Of a stretch of 64,000 nucleotides of DNA, positions 19,349-28,034 are shown one piece after another. Positions within the stretch are counted from its first letter, which is position 1, and each line of letters starts with the position of its first letter. Where the stretch lies: contig NZ_QNRF01000001.1 in the NCBI RefSeq assembly GCF_003314975.1, positions 124,001 to 188,000 of the forward strand, written 5' to 3'. The position numbers were made by a program, and so were the translations under genes. Source of the stretch: Marinomonas aquiplantarum. Lineage in GTDB: Bacteria; Pseudomonadota; Gammaproteobacteria; Pseudomonadales; Marinomonadaceae. The notes under the pieces are model-generated. The model was not told the DNA's origin. It saw only the letters and a list, made by a program, of their open reading frames with translations, and made no database searches.

Positions 19349-20285
19349 CCTTTAAGGTTTCCGGTTTTGTTAACGCATCGTCTGGCGAATATTGATAACA
19401 TTCCGCCACCAACCATTTTAGCAACTGCTGAACAGGCTCCCTTTGGTATTGCGCTTCTGGACAAGCAAACACATAAGCATGGTTTTCATCCAAGATATCA
19501 TCAAACGGTTTCACTAAACGACCATGCTGAATATCGTCCATCACCAATGGCGTTCTACCAAGCGCCACACCTTGTCCCGCAATCGCCGCCTGCACCGCCA
19601 AATCGCCACGGTTAAAACTGATACCTCGAGATGGCTTAACACCTTTTGCATTGGCTAGCTGCAACCAACGCTCCCACTCAGCATAAGGACTTGAAAAACG
19701 CCATTCAGAATCATCATTGAGCAAGGGCACATCGGCTAATTGATTAGCATGGGTTAAGCCACGCTGTTTAAGAAAAGCGGGGCTGCATACAGGAAACACC
19801 TTGTCCTTCATCAGAGGCACCAAGTGGCTTTTGGCATTGTGTACATGACTGTGAACAATGGCAACGTCAATCCGATCACGCTGAAAACTCACCTCTCTAT
19901 CGTTGGCCTGGATGCGCAGCTGCAGATCAGGATAAGTTTCTTGCAAGCTGCCCAGACGAGGGATCAACCATTTCGTCGCAAAAGAGGGCATCACTGAAAC
20001 AGACAGAATGTTTGAGCTTTCTTCTTCCTGTAATTCACTGATCAAACCACTGATTTCATTAAAACTATGATTCAGCTGAACAGCCAGTCTGGCACCAGCA
20101 ACCGTCAGCTCTAAACGCCTATGGTGACGAGTAAAGAGACTGAATTTCAAACGCTCTTCCAACTGACGAATTTGCTGACTCACCGCACCTTGAGTAAGGT
20201 GCAGTTCCTCTGCCGCCTTAGTAAAACTCAAGTGACGTGCCGCAATCGAGAAGGTATTCAGCCCTGTGAGCGGAATAGATTTCAT
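19335..20285 (-). CDS. LysR-family regulator, GcvA-like
   Basis: 316 residues. The N-terminal winged helix (about 5-65; AARHLSFTKAAEELHLTQGAVSQQIRQLEERL) has the GcvA-type sequence FTRHHRRLELT right after it, followed by a periplasmic-binding-fold effector domain. GcvA-like regulators control glycine cleavage in enterics, but this large subgroup has many targets. The start has AGGG 8 nt upstream. It is divergent from a candidate non-coding RNA and a perfect palindrome, an arrangement reminiscent of gcvA/gcvB although the RNA does not resemble GcvB. Confidence 0.85.
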   Translation of the reverse strand: MKSIPLTGLNTFSIAARHLSFTKAAEELHLTQGAVSQQIRQLEERLKFSLFTRHHRRLELTVAGARLAVQLNHSFNEISGLISELQEEESSNILSVSVMPSFATKWLIPRLGSLQETYPDLQLRIQANDREVSFQRDRIDVAIVHSHVHNAKSHLVPLMKDKVFPVCSPAFLKQRGLTHANQLADVPLLNDDSEWRFSSPYAEWERWLQLANAKGVKPSRGISFNRGDLAVQAAIAGQGVALGRTPLVMDDIQHGRLVKPFDDILDENHAYVFACPEAQYQREPVQQLLKWLVAECYQYSPDDALTKPETLKVTGR

Positions 20286-20335
20286 ATTTGCTTACCCTTA
20301 AAAAGAAACACGAAACAAACAATACAATGAAGAGT

Positions 20336-20360
20336 TTAGCATTAGTCTTGCTAATGCTAA
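20336..20360. promoter_or_regulatory. Perfect 10-bp palindrome, candidate operator
   Basis: TTAGCATTAG and CTAATGCTAA are exact inverted repeats around a 5-bp spacer; flanking GAG and CTC extend the symmetry with a one-base bulge. The -35-like TTGCTA (20348-20353) of a possible promoter (TTGCTA, 16 bp, TATATC) lies inside it. No T-run follows on either strand, so it is more likely an operator than a terminator. Confidence 0.55.
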
Positions 20361-20377
20361 AACTCAATTTATATCGT

Positions 20378-20405
20378 TTGTCAGTTAATCTAATTTCACT
20401 AGAAT
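20378..20405 (+). promoter_or_regulatory. Sigma70-type promoter in front of the candidate RNA
   Basis: TTGTCA (20378-20383), a 16-bp spacer and TAGAAT (20400-20405). Transcription from it would begin near 20412, inside the outer stem of the RNA; a start from the upstream TTGCTA/TATATC pair (near 20382) would keep the whole fold. Confidence 0.45.
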
Positions 20406-20406
20406 A

Positions 20407-20587
20407 AGCATCATATCTTTGGATTCTTACAGCAATCTAAAGAGCGTTAATACAGCCCTAACTGTATGAACCCTAAGGCATGCCCCCACAGTCGTGTCTT
20501 AGGCGAATATCACCATTCCCACAGGATGATGCTATTCAAGCTGCTAGTTACTTTTATTTAAGCCGGACCTATGTCCGGCTTTTTTTA
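20407..20587 (+). ncRNA. Candidate structured non-coding RNA with its own terminator
   Basis: No ORF fits here, yet a plus-strand terminator is present. The sequence folds by eye into a closed junction: outer stem AGCATCAT (20407-20414) with ATGATGCT (20526-20533); hairpin 20416-20425/20434-20443 with an 8-nt loop; hairpin 20446-20455/20462-20471 with loop CCCTAA and one mismatch; hairpin 20472-20482/20493-20503 (11 pairs, two G-U) with loop CCCCCACAGT. A terminator follows at 20561-20587. The flanking genes are on the minus strand, so it is not a leader of either one. C-rich loops could pair with ribosome-binding sites. I recognise no known family. Confidence 0.6.
20561..20587 (+). terminator. 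Terminator of the candidate RNA
   Basis: AGCCGGAC pairs with GTCCGGCT over a CTAT loop and seven T follow on the plus strand. No plus-strand gene precedes it within 1.2 kb; the last is the TauE gene, ending at 19348. Confidence 0.85.
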
Positions 20588-20610
20588 TGCTTATCACAAC
20601 CGACAAAAAC

Positions 20611-20640
20611 AAAAAAAGCGATGGCATTCACCATCGCTTC
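20611..20640 (-). terminator. Terminator of gap
   Basis: On the minus strand AAGCGATGG/CCATCGCTT form a 9-bp stem with a 6-nt loop and a long T run follows. Confidence 0.85.
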
Positions 20641-20670
20641 CTGAATATCTAATGGTCGGTTAATGACTCA

Positions 20671-22044
20671 TTATGCCGCCTTGTCTTCCAATAGCAGCGC
20701 TTTAGAGAACTGGCCCAACGCCAACTTTTCCATCAAGCGAACCACTTGGCAGCTGTAGCCGTACTCATTGTCGTACCAGACATACAAGGTTGCTTGGTTG
20801 CCGCGCACCTTAGTAGACAAAGAATCCAAAATACCTGCTTGTTGCGAGCCAATGAAATCAGAACTCACTGCATCTGCTTCTTCACTGAAGCCAATTTGAC
20901 CAGCTAATTCAGTGCTGTTAGAAGCGGCTTTTAACAAGGCATTAATTTCGTCTACTGACGTGCCCGCTTTAAGATTCAAGCTCAATACAGCAATAGACAC
21001 ATTAATGACAGGAACACGAATTGCACTGCCACTCAATTTACCTTCTAGTGAAGGAATGGCTTTTGATACTGCTTTGGCAGCACCCGTTTCTGTCATCACC
21101 ATGTTCATACCGGCTGCGCGGCCACGACGATCACCTTTGTGAATATTATCAATCAAATTCTGATCATTGGTGTAAGCGTGAACCGTTTCAACGTGACCAG
21201 ATTCAATACCAAACTTGTCTTCTAACACGGACAAAATAGGCGTGATGGCATTAGTCGTACAAGATGCTGCAGAGACAATCTTATCTTCTTCGGTGAGATC
21301 AGAGTCATTCACACCAAACACAACATTCTTCATTGATTTGCCAGGCGCGGTAAGCACAACACGCTCAATACCAGGTCGGTTCAAATGCACACTTAAACCA
21401 TCGTGATCGCGCCAGCGGCCCGTATTATCAACCAACAAGGCTTTTTCAATGTTGTAAGCCGTGTAATCAACTTCTGCCGGATCCGATGCGTAAATGATTT
21501 TAACCGCGTTGCCATTAATCATTAACACTTGATTCGCTTCATCCGCTTTCACAATACCGTCATAAGCACCATGAACTGAATCGTATTTAAGCAAACTAGC
21601 ACGTTTCGCTAAATCATTCGGCCCAGCATTTCGCACCACGATCGCAGCCAACTTCATGCCTGGCGTGGTATGCCCAAGCGCACACATGCGACGTGCAAGC
21701 AAACGACCAATACGACCAAAGCCATACAGCACGACCGGTACTTCAGTGCCATCAGAAGGCTGAGCGGCTAACATAGAGGTTAAATCAGCTTGCGCTAACA
21801 AGTCCTCTAGCTCCACACTCGTTTGAAGCAGTTCGCTTGCATACAATTCTTCTAACACACCATAGACTTGCACTAGATCTAACTCAGGATGTTGATCAAA
21901 AGTTGCCATTAATCCTGTTACAGAATCCGCCATCAGAGTGTTACCTGCTAGCTGAACTTTGATGGATTTTTCACGGCCAAGTTTACCAAGAAGTGGAATC
22001 ATGGATTCTACTTGCGAGAGAGATTGTAACCAAGTGCTTGTCAT
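20671..22044 (-). CDS. gap: Glyceraldehyde-3-phosphate dehydrogenase, long form
   Basis: 457 residues, against about 335 for ordinary GapA. An extra N-terminal helical region of roughly 120 residues precedes the NAD-binding motif GFGRIGRLLARR; the catalytic cysteine is in AASCTTNAITP and SGSAIRVPV follows. This long form occurs in Pseudomonas and marine gammaproteobacteria (the PRK08289 group as I recall it). The role of the extension is not known to me. GGGAG lies 6 nt before the ATG. It converts glyceraldehyde-3-phosphate to 1,3-bisphosphoglycerate; direction in vivo cannot be told. Confidence 0.92.
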   Translation of the reverse strand: MTSTWLQSLSQVESMIPLLGKLGREKSIKVQLAGNTLMADSVTGLMATFDQHPELDLVQVYGVLEELYASELLQTSVELEDLLAQADLTSMLAAQPSDGTEVPVVLYGFGRIGRLLARRMCALGHTTPGMKLAAIVVRNAGPNDLAKRASLLKYDSVHGAYDGIVKADEANQVLMINGNAVKIIYASDPAEVDYTAYNIEKALLVDNTGRWRDHDGLSVHLNRPGIERVVLTAPGKSMKNVVFGVNDSDLTEEDKIVSAASCTTNAITPILSVLEDKFGIESGHVETVHAYTNDQNLIDNIHKGDRRGRAAGMNMVMTETGAAKAVSKAIPSLEGKLSGSAIRVPVINVSIAVLSLNLKAGTSVDEINALLKAASNSTELAGQIGFSEEADAVSSDFIGSQQAGILDSLSTKVRGNQATLYVWYDNEYGYSCQVVRLMEKLALGQFSKALLLEDKAA

Positions 22045-22304
22045 GTTGTGCTCCCAAATGACGCTGTCGTATCAATATGGGCGCAGTCTACCGCCAGTTT
22101 TGAGCAAAAACAAATTGTAAGAAGACTACGAAAAGTCTTTAAAATCCGTAATTTAGGGGATTATTTTATAGAAATAACGAAATATAAAAGAAGAGTTAGA
22201 AACTTTACTACAGAAGCAAAGCATTGAAGCGAAATTTTAACGGAAGCAGCCCATTATGTTGTAAATTAGCAACGAAAATAGACAGGAAATTTCATCAATT
22301 ATTT

Positions 22305-22634
22305 TCACAAATGACGTTTTCTTTCCGCCAAAATGCCCAACAAACAAAAACACGCCAGTACCAACACAGGGCGATACATTAAATCCACTTGCGTGATCCC
22401 CCAATACACCAATGGCTGAGTCCACAACGTCAGCAAACCATAGCCAAAGGTACACATAAGAATAAAAGCTGCGATACGCGCAATAAAAACCCACGAAGAC
22501 ACTAAGCGTTTAAGGTAACCATTAATACGATCACCATAAATCACCAAACAGGTAGCCACCAATGCCAAAGCAACATCCTGTAAGTGCGGTTGCAAGAAGT
22601 GCGCTAAGCGAAGATTGAGATCGAGAATAAACAT
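22305..22634 (-). CDS. DUF3392 family small membrane protein
   Basis: 109 residues with three or four hydrophobic segments and the DVALALVATCLVIYGD...INGYLKRL pattern that I associate with DUF3392. Function is unknown. It is 24 bp downstream of a secreted protein gene on the same strand, so the two are probably co-transcribed. Confidence 0.75.
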   Translation of the reverse strand: MFILDLNLRLAHFLQPHLQDVALALVATCLVIYGDRINGYLKRLVSSWVFIARIAAFILMCTFGYGLLTLWTQPLVYWGITQVDLMYRPVLVLACFCLLGILAERKRHL

Positions 22635-22658
22635 AGATTGATTTACTGCTAGGCCAGA

Positions 22659-23207
22659 CTAATAATTACGAGACAGGGATTCTACATCAATTCGCCCTGA
22701 GCTCTGAATGACTTTAGGACGCTCATCCACATACATGACCGATACATCGACACTGGTATTGTTTAAACTAACCTTTGTATAGTCTTTGAGTCGCCATTCC
22801 ACGTCACCAAGACCATTATCCAGACGACCAGAACTTGGCGTACCGTACTTCTTTAACAGTAAATCGCCCAAAGCACGGCGCTGACGGCTACTTTTCACCA
22901 CACCAGAAAGTAACGCCTGCACTAAATACCCAGACTCGTTACTCTGTACGGTTAAATCGGTCACACCGAGAATCCCCTCAGGGCCAAGGCTGTAACTTTG
23001 AATGCCATCTTGATAAGAGGGGTAACTTTCTACACCCATGGATTTTAGTTGTTCGCCCAAATCTGACAATTTCAGATTATTAAAGGGTAAACCAAACAAT
23101 TCTAACTGACCTGATACTCGTGCGGTGCTCGCTTGAGTATTCGCCCATAAAGGCTGCGACACCAAAACAAATAAGGCGAGGATACAAGAAGTAATCACCC
23201 TAGGCAT
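22659..23207 (-). CDS. Putative periplasmic protein of unknown function
   Basis: 182 residues. The N-terminus has a clear signal peptide (hydrophobic CILALFVLVSQPLWA, likely cleaved after the Ala before NTQ). The mature part is mixed alpha/beta with no recognised motif. The pattern RALGDLLLKKYGTPS followed by VEWRLKDYTKVSL resembles small periplasmic proteins that measure an amino-acid-like ratio, but I do not claim a family. It is upstream of and probably co-transcribed with the DUF3392 gene. Confidence 0.6.
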   Translation of the reverse strand: MPRVITSCILALFVLVSQPLWANTQASTARVSGQLELFGLPFNNLKLSDLGEQLKSMGVESYPSYQDGIQSYSLGPEGILGVTDLTVQSNESGYLVQALLSGVVKSSRQRRALGDLLLKKYGTPSSGRLDNGLGDVEWRLKDYTKVSLNNTSVDVSVMYVDERPKVIQSSGRIDVESLSRNY

Positions 23208-23336
23208 GAATCTATCCCTACATACATCGATATTCCACTTTTGCCGCCAAAAACGGCCAAACCTGATATATAATACAACACGAATCGCTCCGACAACTCA
23301 AGGAGCACAGACAGTTTATTTTATTTGAGGTAATAC

Positions 23337-23948
23337 ATGGCACTCGTTATTGGCATCACTGGGGTATCTGGCAGTGGAAAAAGTCGACTTTGCTCCCTGC
23401 TAGCAGAAGGACAAGATTCAAAGATCACTGTTCTTTGCCAAGACAGCTTTTACAATGGCTGCGGCAGCATAGACCCGGATGTCTACAACTTCGATGACTT
23501 GAATTCATTGGATTTAGAAAGCCTAACCTTGGCGATCCACAATTGTAAAAATCGTCAGCAACCGAATGAGATCCCAGTCTACGACCACTCTCAACACAAA
23601 CGCATTGGCTACCGTAATTTAGAACCAACTCACGTGGTGCTTGTAGAAGGCCATATGATGTTTCAAGATCCAGGCATTCGTGATGCCGTTGATTATCTAT
23701 TGTTTGTCGATACGGATATGGACATCGCCATCGTTCGTCGCTTAAAACGAGATATTGCTGAGCGTGGCCGAGATGTAAATGAAGTCACCAGCCGCTACAT
23801 GCGCCATGTTCGCCAAGCCTCCATTAAAACGATTGGCATTCGAGACAAAGCGGACTTTATCATCCCGAATAACAAAAGCTTCACCAATGCGGCCAATTTA
23901 TTACGCAACCACATTGACTTCTTACTCAAAGAAAAAGGCGCTAAATAG
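23337..23948 (+). CDS. udk: Uridine kinase-like P-loop kinase
   Basis: 203 residues. Walker A GVSGSGKS lies at residues 9-16, followed by QDSFYNG, NFDDLNSLD and the nucleoside-kinase motif RRLKRDIAERGR. It fits the uridine/cytidine kinase and phosphoribulokinase fold, which phosphorylates uridine and cytidine in salvage. The assignment to Udk rather than a related nicotinamide-riboside or pantothenate kinase is probable, not certain. A terminator overlaps its stop codon. Confidence 0.75.
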   Translation: MALVIGITGVSGSGKSRLCSLLAEGQDSKITVLCQDSFYNGCGSIDPDVYNFDDLNSLDLESLTLAIHNCKNRQQPNEIPVYDHSQHKRIGYRNLEPTHVVLVEGHMMFQDPGIRDAVDYLLFVDTDMDIAIVRRLKRDIAERGRDVNEVTSRYMRHVRQASIKTIGIRDKADFIIPNNKSFTNAANLLRNHIDFLLKEKGAK

Positions 23949-23957
23949 CGCCTTTTT
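23932..23957. terminator. Bidirectional terminator between udk and dnaJ
   Basis: AAAAAGGCGCTA and TAGCGCCTTTTT form a 12-bp palindrome with a two-base loop that includes the udk stop codon; dnaJ converges from the other side. Confidence 0.85.
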
Positions 23958-23982
23958 CTTTCATAGAATACGAGGAAAACTC

Positions 23983-25107
23983 TTACTTCTTAATATCATC
24001 AAAGAAGCGTTTCACCCCATCAAACCAACTCTTTTGCTTTGGAGAGTGGTTCGTACCTTCGCCCATGGTTTCAGACAATTCCGTCAACAACTCTTTTTGG
24101 CGAGCCGTTAGGTTCACTGGCGTTTCCACCACAACCTTACAGATCAAGTCACCCACTGGGCCACCACGTACCGGTTTCACACCTTTGTTACGCAGACGGA
24201 ATAATTTACCCGTTTGACACTCTGCCGTGACTTTCAAACGCACACGACCATCTAATGTCGGCACATCGATTTCGCCACCCAAAGCGGCCGTTGTGAAACT
24301 GATCGGCACTTCACAGTACAGATTCGCACCATCACGCTCAAAAATGCTGTGCGGTTTCACCGACACTTGAACAAACAAGTCGCCCGCTGGACCACCATGT
24401 GTTCCCGCTTCGCCCTCACCAGAAAGACGAATACGATCGCCCGTGTCCACACCAGCAGGAATTTTCACGTTTAGTGTTTTGTATTCTTGCTTACGGCCTT
24501 GACCATGACAATCTGAACAAGGATCAGAAATAACCTGACCTTGACCGTGACATTCTGGACACGTTTGCTGTACAGAGAAGAAACCCTGAGACATACGTAC
24601 TTGACCAGCACCGCCACAGGTTCCACAGGTTTTAGGAGTAGACCCTTTCTTGGCACCAGAACCGTCACACGTCTCACACTCTACCAAGGTAGGAATGCGG
24701 ATCTTTTCTTCACAGCCCCAAACGGCTTGTTCTAAATCAAGCTCTAGGGTGTAGCGTAGATCGGAGCCACGACGAGTTCGGCTTTGACCACCACCACCGC
24801 CGCCAAAAATATCGCCAAAAACATCACCAAAGATGTCACTAAAACCACCCGCTCCAGCACCGCCAAAGCCACCAGCTTGACCATTTACACCTTCATGACC
24901 AAAGCGGTCATAAGCCGAGCGCTTCTCTTCAGAAGACAATACCTCGTAGGCTTCCGCCAGCTCCTTGAATTTATCAAGGGCTTCTGGGTTATCTGGGTTC
25001 TTATCTGGGTGATACTTATTCGCTAAAGAGCGATAAGCTTTTTTGATCTCTTTCTTATCCGCGTCTTTGGCTACCCCAAGAACGTCGTAATAGTCTCTTT
25101 TGCTCAT
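23983..25107 (-). CDS. dnaJ: Chaperone protein DnaJ
   Basis: 374 residues. J domain (about 4-70) with the HPD motif in [10 protein letters not shown], then a Gly/Phe-rich linker (about 75-115), then four CxxCxGxG zinc motifs ([32 protein letters not shown]), then the substrate-binding C-terminal domain. It delivers unfolded clients to DnaK and stimulates its ATPase. It is the last gene of grpE-dnaK-dnaJ and is separated from dnaK by 141 bp with two hairpins. Confidence 0.97.
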   Translation of the reverse strand: MSKRDYYDVLGVAKDADKKEIKKAYRSLANKYHPDKNPDNPEALDKFKELAEAYEVLSSEEKRSAYDRFGHEGVNGQAGGFGGAGAGGFSDIFGDVFGDIFGGGGGGQSRTRRGSDLRYTLELDLEQAVWGCEEKIRIPTLVECETCDGSGAKKGSTPKTCGTCGGAGQVRMSQGFFSVQQTCPECHGQGQVISDPCSDCHGQGRKQEYKTLNVKIPAGVDTGDRIRLSGEGEAGTHGGPAGDLFVQVSVKPHSIFERDGANLYCEVPISFTTAALGGEIDVPTLDGRVRLKVTAECQTGKLFRLRNKGVKPVRGGPVGDLICKVVVETPVNLTARQKELLTELSETMGEGTNHSPKQKSWFDGVKRFFDDIKK

Positions 25108-25181
25108 CGCAGGTATTCCTGAATCGTAAAAGTCTGCATGTCTTATTTAAGCAGTAACAAGCGCTACAGCTTAAACAGCAA

Positions 25182-25228
25182 GGCACGGTTGTAAACCGTG
25201 CCCGCCATCGCTTGCCTCGCAATGAGGC
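25182..25228 (-). repeat. Two hairpins in the dnaK-dnaJ gap
   Basis: GGCACGGTT/AACCGTGCC (25182-25202, 3-nt loop) and GCCTC/GAGGC (25214-25228, 5-nt loop). No long T run follows on the minus strand, so they could partly attenuate, or mark mRNA processing or stability, rather than fully terminate. Confidence 0.5.
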
Positions 25229-25248
25229 GGTTTCATCAGAATCGACGA

Positions 25249-27168
25249 TTATTTTTTATCGTCTTTTACTTCTTCAAATTCCGCGTCTACTGCATCGTCT
25301 TGCTGAGGTTGTGCTTGTTCAGCACCTTCCGCAGCACCGGCAGCAGCTTCTGCATCAGCGTACATTTTCTGAGCCAATGAACCTGACGCTTGCGTCAAGG
25401 CATTGGTTTTCTCTTCGATCTTCTCTTTATCGTTAGATGTTAACGCTTCTTCCAATTCAGAGATTGCTGTTTCGATCGCCGTTTTCTCTTCTTCAGTCGC
25501 TTTATCACCTGCATCTGCAAGTGTCTTACGAGTCGCGTGGATCATGCCGTCAGCTGTGTTGCGAACTTGTACAAGCTCTTCAAACTTACGATCTTCTTCC
25601 GCGTTCGCTTCCGCGTCCTGTACCATTTTTTCGACTTCTTCATCGCTTAGGCCAGAAGATGCCTTGATCACGATAGACTGCTCTTTACCGGTCGCTTTGT
25701 CTTTCGCAGAAACGCTCAAGATACCGTTCGCATCGATGTCGAAACTTACTTCGATTTGTGGCACGCCGCGTGGTGCTGGCGGAATGTCAGCCAAGTCGAA
25801 ACGACCTAGTGATTTGTTTTGTGCCGCTTGCTTACGCTCACCCTGCAAGGCGTGGATAGTTACTGCATTCTGGTTGTCTTCAGCTGTCGAGAAAGTTTGT
25901 GATTTCTTCGTCGGAATCGTTGTGTTCTTCTCGATCAAGGTCGTCATCACACCACCCATTGTCTCGATACCTAGAGACAAAGGCGTTACGTCTAGCAATA
26001 GAACGTCTTTCACGTCACCAGCCAATACCGCACCTTGAATAGACGCACCGATGGCAACCGCTTCGTCTGGGTTCACGTCTTTACGTGGCTCTTTACCGAA
26101 GAATTCAGTCACTTTAGATTGAACCAAAGGCATACGAGTCTGACCACCAACCAAGATAACTTCGTCGATATCAGAAGCAGACAGATCTGCATCTTTCAGT
26201 GCTTGGCGGCAAGGCTCTAGAGACTTGATCACCAACTCTTCAACCAAAGACTCCAACTTAGAACGGGTCAATTTCACGTTCAAGTGCTTAGGACCAGTCG
26301 CATCCGCAGTGATGTAAGGCAAGTTTACTTCTGTTTGAGAAGAAGACGACAACTCAACTTTGGCTTTCTCGCCCGCTTCTTTTAGACGCTGTAGCGCTAA
26401 TGGATCGTTGTGTAGATCAATGCCAGTGTCTTTCTTAAACTCAGCTGCCAAGAATTCGATCACACGCATATCGAAGTCTTCACCACCTAGGAAAGTATCA
26501 CCATTCGTAGACAATACTTCGAACTGTTTCTCACCATCAACGTCAGCGATTTCGATGATAGAGATATCGAATGTACCACCACCAAGGTCATAAACCGCGA
26601 TAGTAGAATCGCCTGAGTTCTTATCTAGGCCGTATGCCAAAGCCGCTGCTGTTGGCTCGTTGATAATACGCTTAACATCTAGACCAGCGATTTTACCCGC
26701 GTCTTTTGTTGCTTGACGCTGAGAGTCGTTAAAGTAAGCCGGTACAGTAATAACCGCTTCTGTTACGCTTTCACCTAGGTAATCTTCTGCTGTCTTTTTC
26801 ATTTTCTTCAAGACTTCTGCAGATACTTGAGGTGGCGCTTTCTTATCGCCTTTGATTTCGACCCAAGCATCACCATTTTCTGCAGAGATGATTTTGTACG
26901 GCACCATAGAGATGTCTTTCTGTACTACGTCATCTTGGAAACGACGACCGATCAAACGTTTTACCGCGAACAAGGTGTTGGTTGGGTTAGTCACTGCCTG
27001 ACGTTTTGCAGATTGACCAACTAGCACTTCACCGTCTTCAGCAAAAGCAACAATCGAAGGTGTTGTACGATCGCCTTCCGCATTTTCAATTACACGCGCT
27101 TTTTCACCATCAAGAACAGCAACACAAGAGTTTGTTGTCCCTAAGTCGATACCAATGATTTTACCCAT
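25249..27168 (-). CDS. dnaK: Molecular chaperone DnaK (Hsp70)
   Basis: 639 residues. Start [18 protein letters not shown] with GGAGAG 8 nt before it. The nucleotide-binding domain carries [11 protein letters not shown] and [10 protein letters not shown]; the substrate-binding domain and Gln/Ala-rich lid follow, and the protein ends EEVKDDKK as in E. coli. It works with GrpE and DnaJ in folding and in sigma32 control. A second heat-shock-type promoter lies in the 102 bp in front of it. Confidence 0.98.
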   Translation of the reverse strand: MGKIIGIDLGTTNSCVAVLDGEKARVIENAEGDRTTPSIVAFAEDGEVLVGQSAKRQAVTNPTNTLFAVKRLIGRRFQDDVVQKDISMVPYKIISAENGDAWVEIKGDKKAPPQVSAEVLKKMKKTAEDYLGESVTEAVITVPAYFNDSQRQATKDAGKIAGLDVKRIINEPTAAALAYGLDKNSGDSTIAVYDLGGGTFDISIIEIADVDGEKQFEVLSTNGDTFLGGEDFDMRVIEFLAAEFKKDTGIDLHNDPLALQRLKEAGEKAKVELSSSSQTEVNLPYITADATGPKHLNVKLTRSKLESLVEELVIKSLEPCRQALKDADLSASDIDEVILVGGQTRMPLVQSKVTEFFGKEPRKDVNPDEAVAIGASIQGAVLAGDVKDVLLLDVTPLSLGIETMGGVMTTLIEKNTTIPTKKSQTFSTAEDNQNAVTIHALQGERKQAAQNKSLGRFDLADIPPAPRGVPQIEVSFDIDANGILSVSAKDKATGKEQSIVIKASSGLSDEEVEKMVQDAEANAEEDRKFEELVQVRNTADGMIHATRKTLADAGDKATEEEKTAIETAISELEEALTSNDKEKIEEKTNALTQASGSLAQKMYADAEAAAGAAEGAEQAQPQQDDAVDAEFEEVKDDKK

Positions 27169-27212
27169 CGTTTGTCTCTCCAATAAATTCGTTTATAACA
27201 AGGTTACTTCTG

Positions 27213-27241
27213 TATTTGGGTACGCTTAAACACTTTTCAAG
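27213..27241 (-). promoter_or_regulatory. Second sigma32-type promoter, upstream of dnaK
   Basis: On the minus strand CTTGAAA (27241-27235), 14 bp, then CCCAAATA (27220-27213). It fits the CTTGAA/CCCCATnT pattern with a weaker -10, inside the grpE-dnaK gap. Confidence 0.5.
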
Positions 27242-27270
27242 CGTCCAGTGTCAAAAAAATGACGGTCACA

Positions 27271-27849
27271 TTATGCGGCGCTTGAAACCACGACCATTGC
27301 AGGTCTCAACAGACGACCATGCAAGGTATAACCCTTCTGAACAACGTCCATAACTGTATTAGGTTCTAGCTCAGGGTTTGGCACCATCGTCATCGCTTGA
27401 TGCAACTCTGGGTTGAAGGGTTCGCCATGTGGATCAACGGCTTTAACTTCAAAACGAGCCAAAGTTTCAAGCAAATCTTTTAAAGTAAGCTCAACGCCTT
27501 CTCGAACCGGATCCGCTTCGCCCGTGTCGGCCGCAGAAGCAAGAGCACGTTCTAGGTTATCCGCTACGTTAACGATGGCTTTGGCAAATTTCTCTAAACC
27601 AAACTTATGCGCTTTTTCAACGTCCTGTTCCGCACGGCGACGAACGTTTTGCGCATCCGCTTGGGCACGAAGAGCCGCTTCTTTATACTGGGCTACTTCT
27701 TCCAATGCTTTCGCAAGTTCGTCGCTTTCAGCTTCCGCTTCTAACAGCTCAGCTTCTGGCTCTAATAGCTCTTCCACTGCTTCGTTTTTTGCTTCACTGT
27801 TCAAATCTTGCTCCGCCTCTTGATTAGGATTTTTTTGCTGATCACTCAT
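27271..27849 (-). CDS. grpE: Nucleotide exchange factor GrpE
   Basis: 192 residues. The acidic N-terminal ~55 residues are followed by a long coiled-coil helix ([21 protein letters not shown]) and the beta-domain signature GxxxxP/NPELHQAM...[20 protein letters not shown]. It releases ADP from DnaK. GGAG lies 7 nt before the start. First gene of the heat-shock operon, behind a near-consensus sigma32 promoter. Confidence 0.97.
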   Translation of the reverse strand: MSDQQKNPNQEAEQDLNSEAKNEAVEELLEPEAELLEAEAESDELAKALEEVAQYKEAALRAQADAQNVRRRAEQDVEKAHKFGLEKFAKAIVNVADNLERALASAADTGEADPVREGVELTLKDLLETLARFEVKAVDPHGEPFNPELHQAMTMVPNPELEPNTVMDVVQKGYTLHGRLLRPAMVVVSSAA

Positions 27850-27894
27850 TGTTTAACTCCAAATAACAGAAACTATTCTTTCTCTGTGCTGGGT

Positions 27895-27921
27895 ATATGG
27901 GGACGGCTTTTTACCTTTCAA
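27895..27921 (-). promoter_or_regulatory. Sigma32 heat-shock promoter of grpE-dnaK-dnaJ
   Basis: On the minus strand TTGAAA (27921-27916), a 13-bp spacer, then CCCCATAT (27902-27895). This is very close to the sigma32 consensus and lies 46 bp before grpE. Confidence 0.85.
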
Positions 27922-28034
27922 CACTAAGACCGCATTAAATTTAAGGGAATTAATTCCACACCAGACACTTGTCAAAAAACAACCAAATACTGTATAAATA
28001 ACCATATAAAAATTTTCTCTTTGTGGAGCCAACT

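Noticed and set aside
20407..20587. Reading the structured RNA as GcvB, 6S or CsrB
   Set aside because: It lacks the GTTGTG-rich region of GcvB, the long central-bubble hairpin of 6S, and GGA loops of CsrB; only its location recalls GcvB.
20561..20587. This hairpin as the terminator of gap
   Set aside because: The T run is on the plus strand only. gap has its own terminator at 20611-20640 with T on the minus strand.
22237..22494. 85-residue minus-strand ORF overlapping DUF3392
   Set aside because: It is the out-of-frame shadow of the DUF3392 gene, which has the better start and family match.
25403..26038. 211-residue plus-strand ORF inside dnaK
   Set aside because: Antisense shadow of a highly expressed gene; biased codon use of dnaK leaves the opposite frame open. 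Same for the 136-residue ORF opposite grpE (27413-27823).
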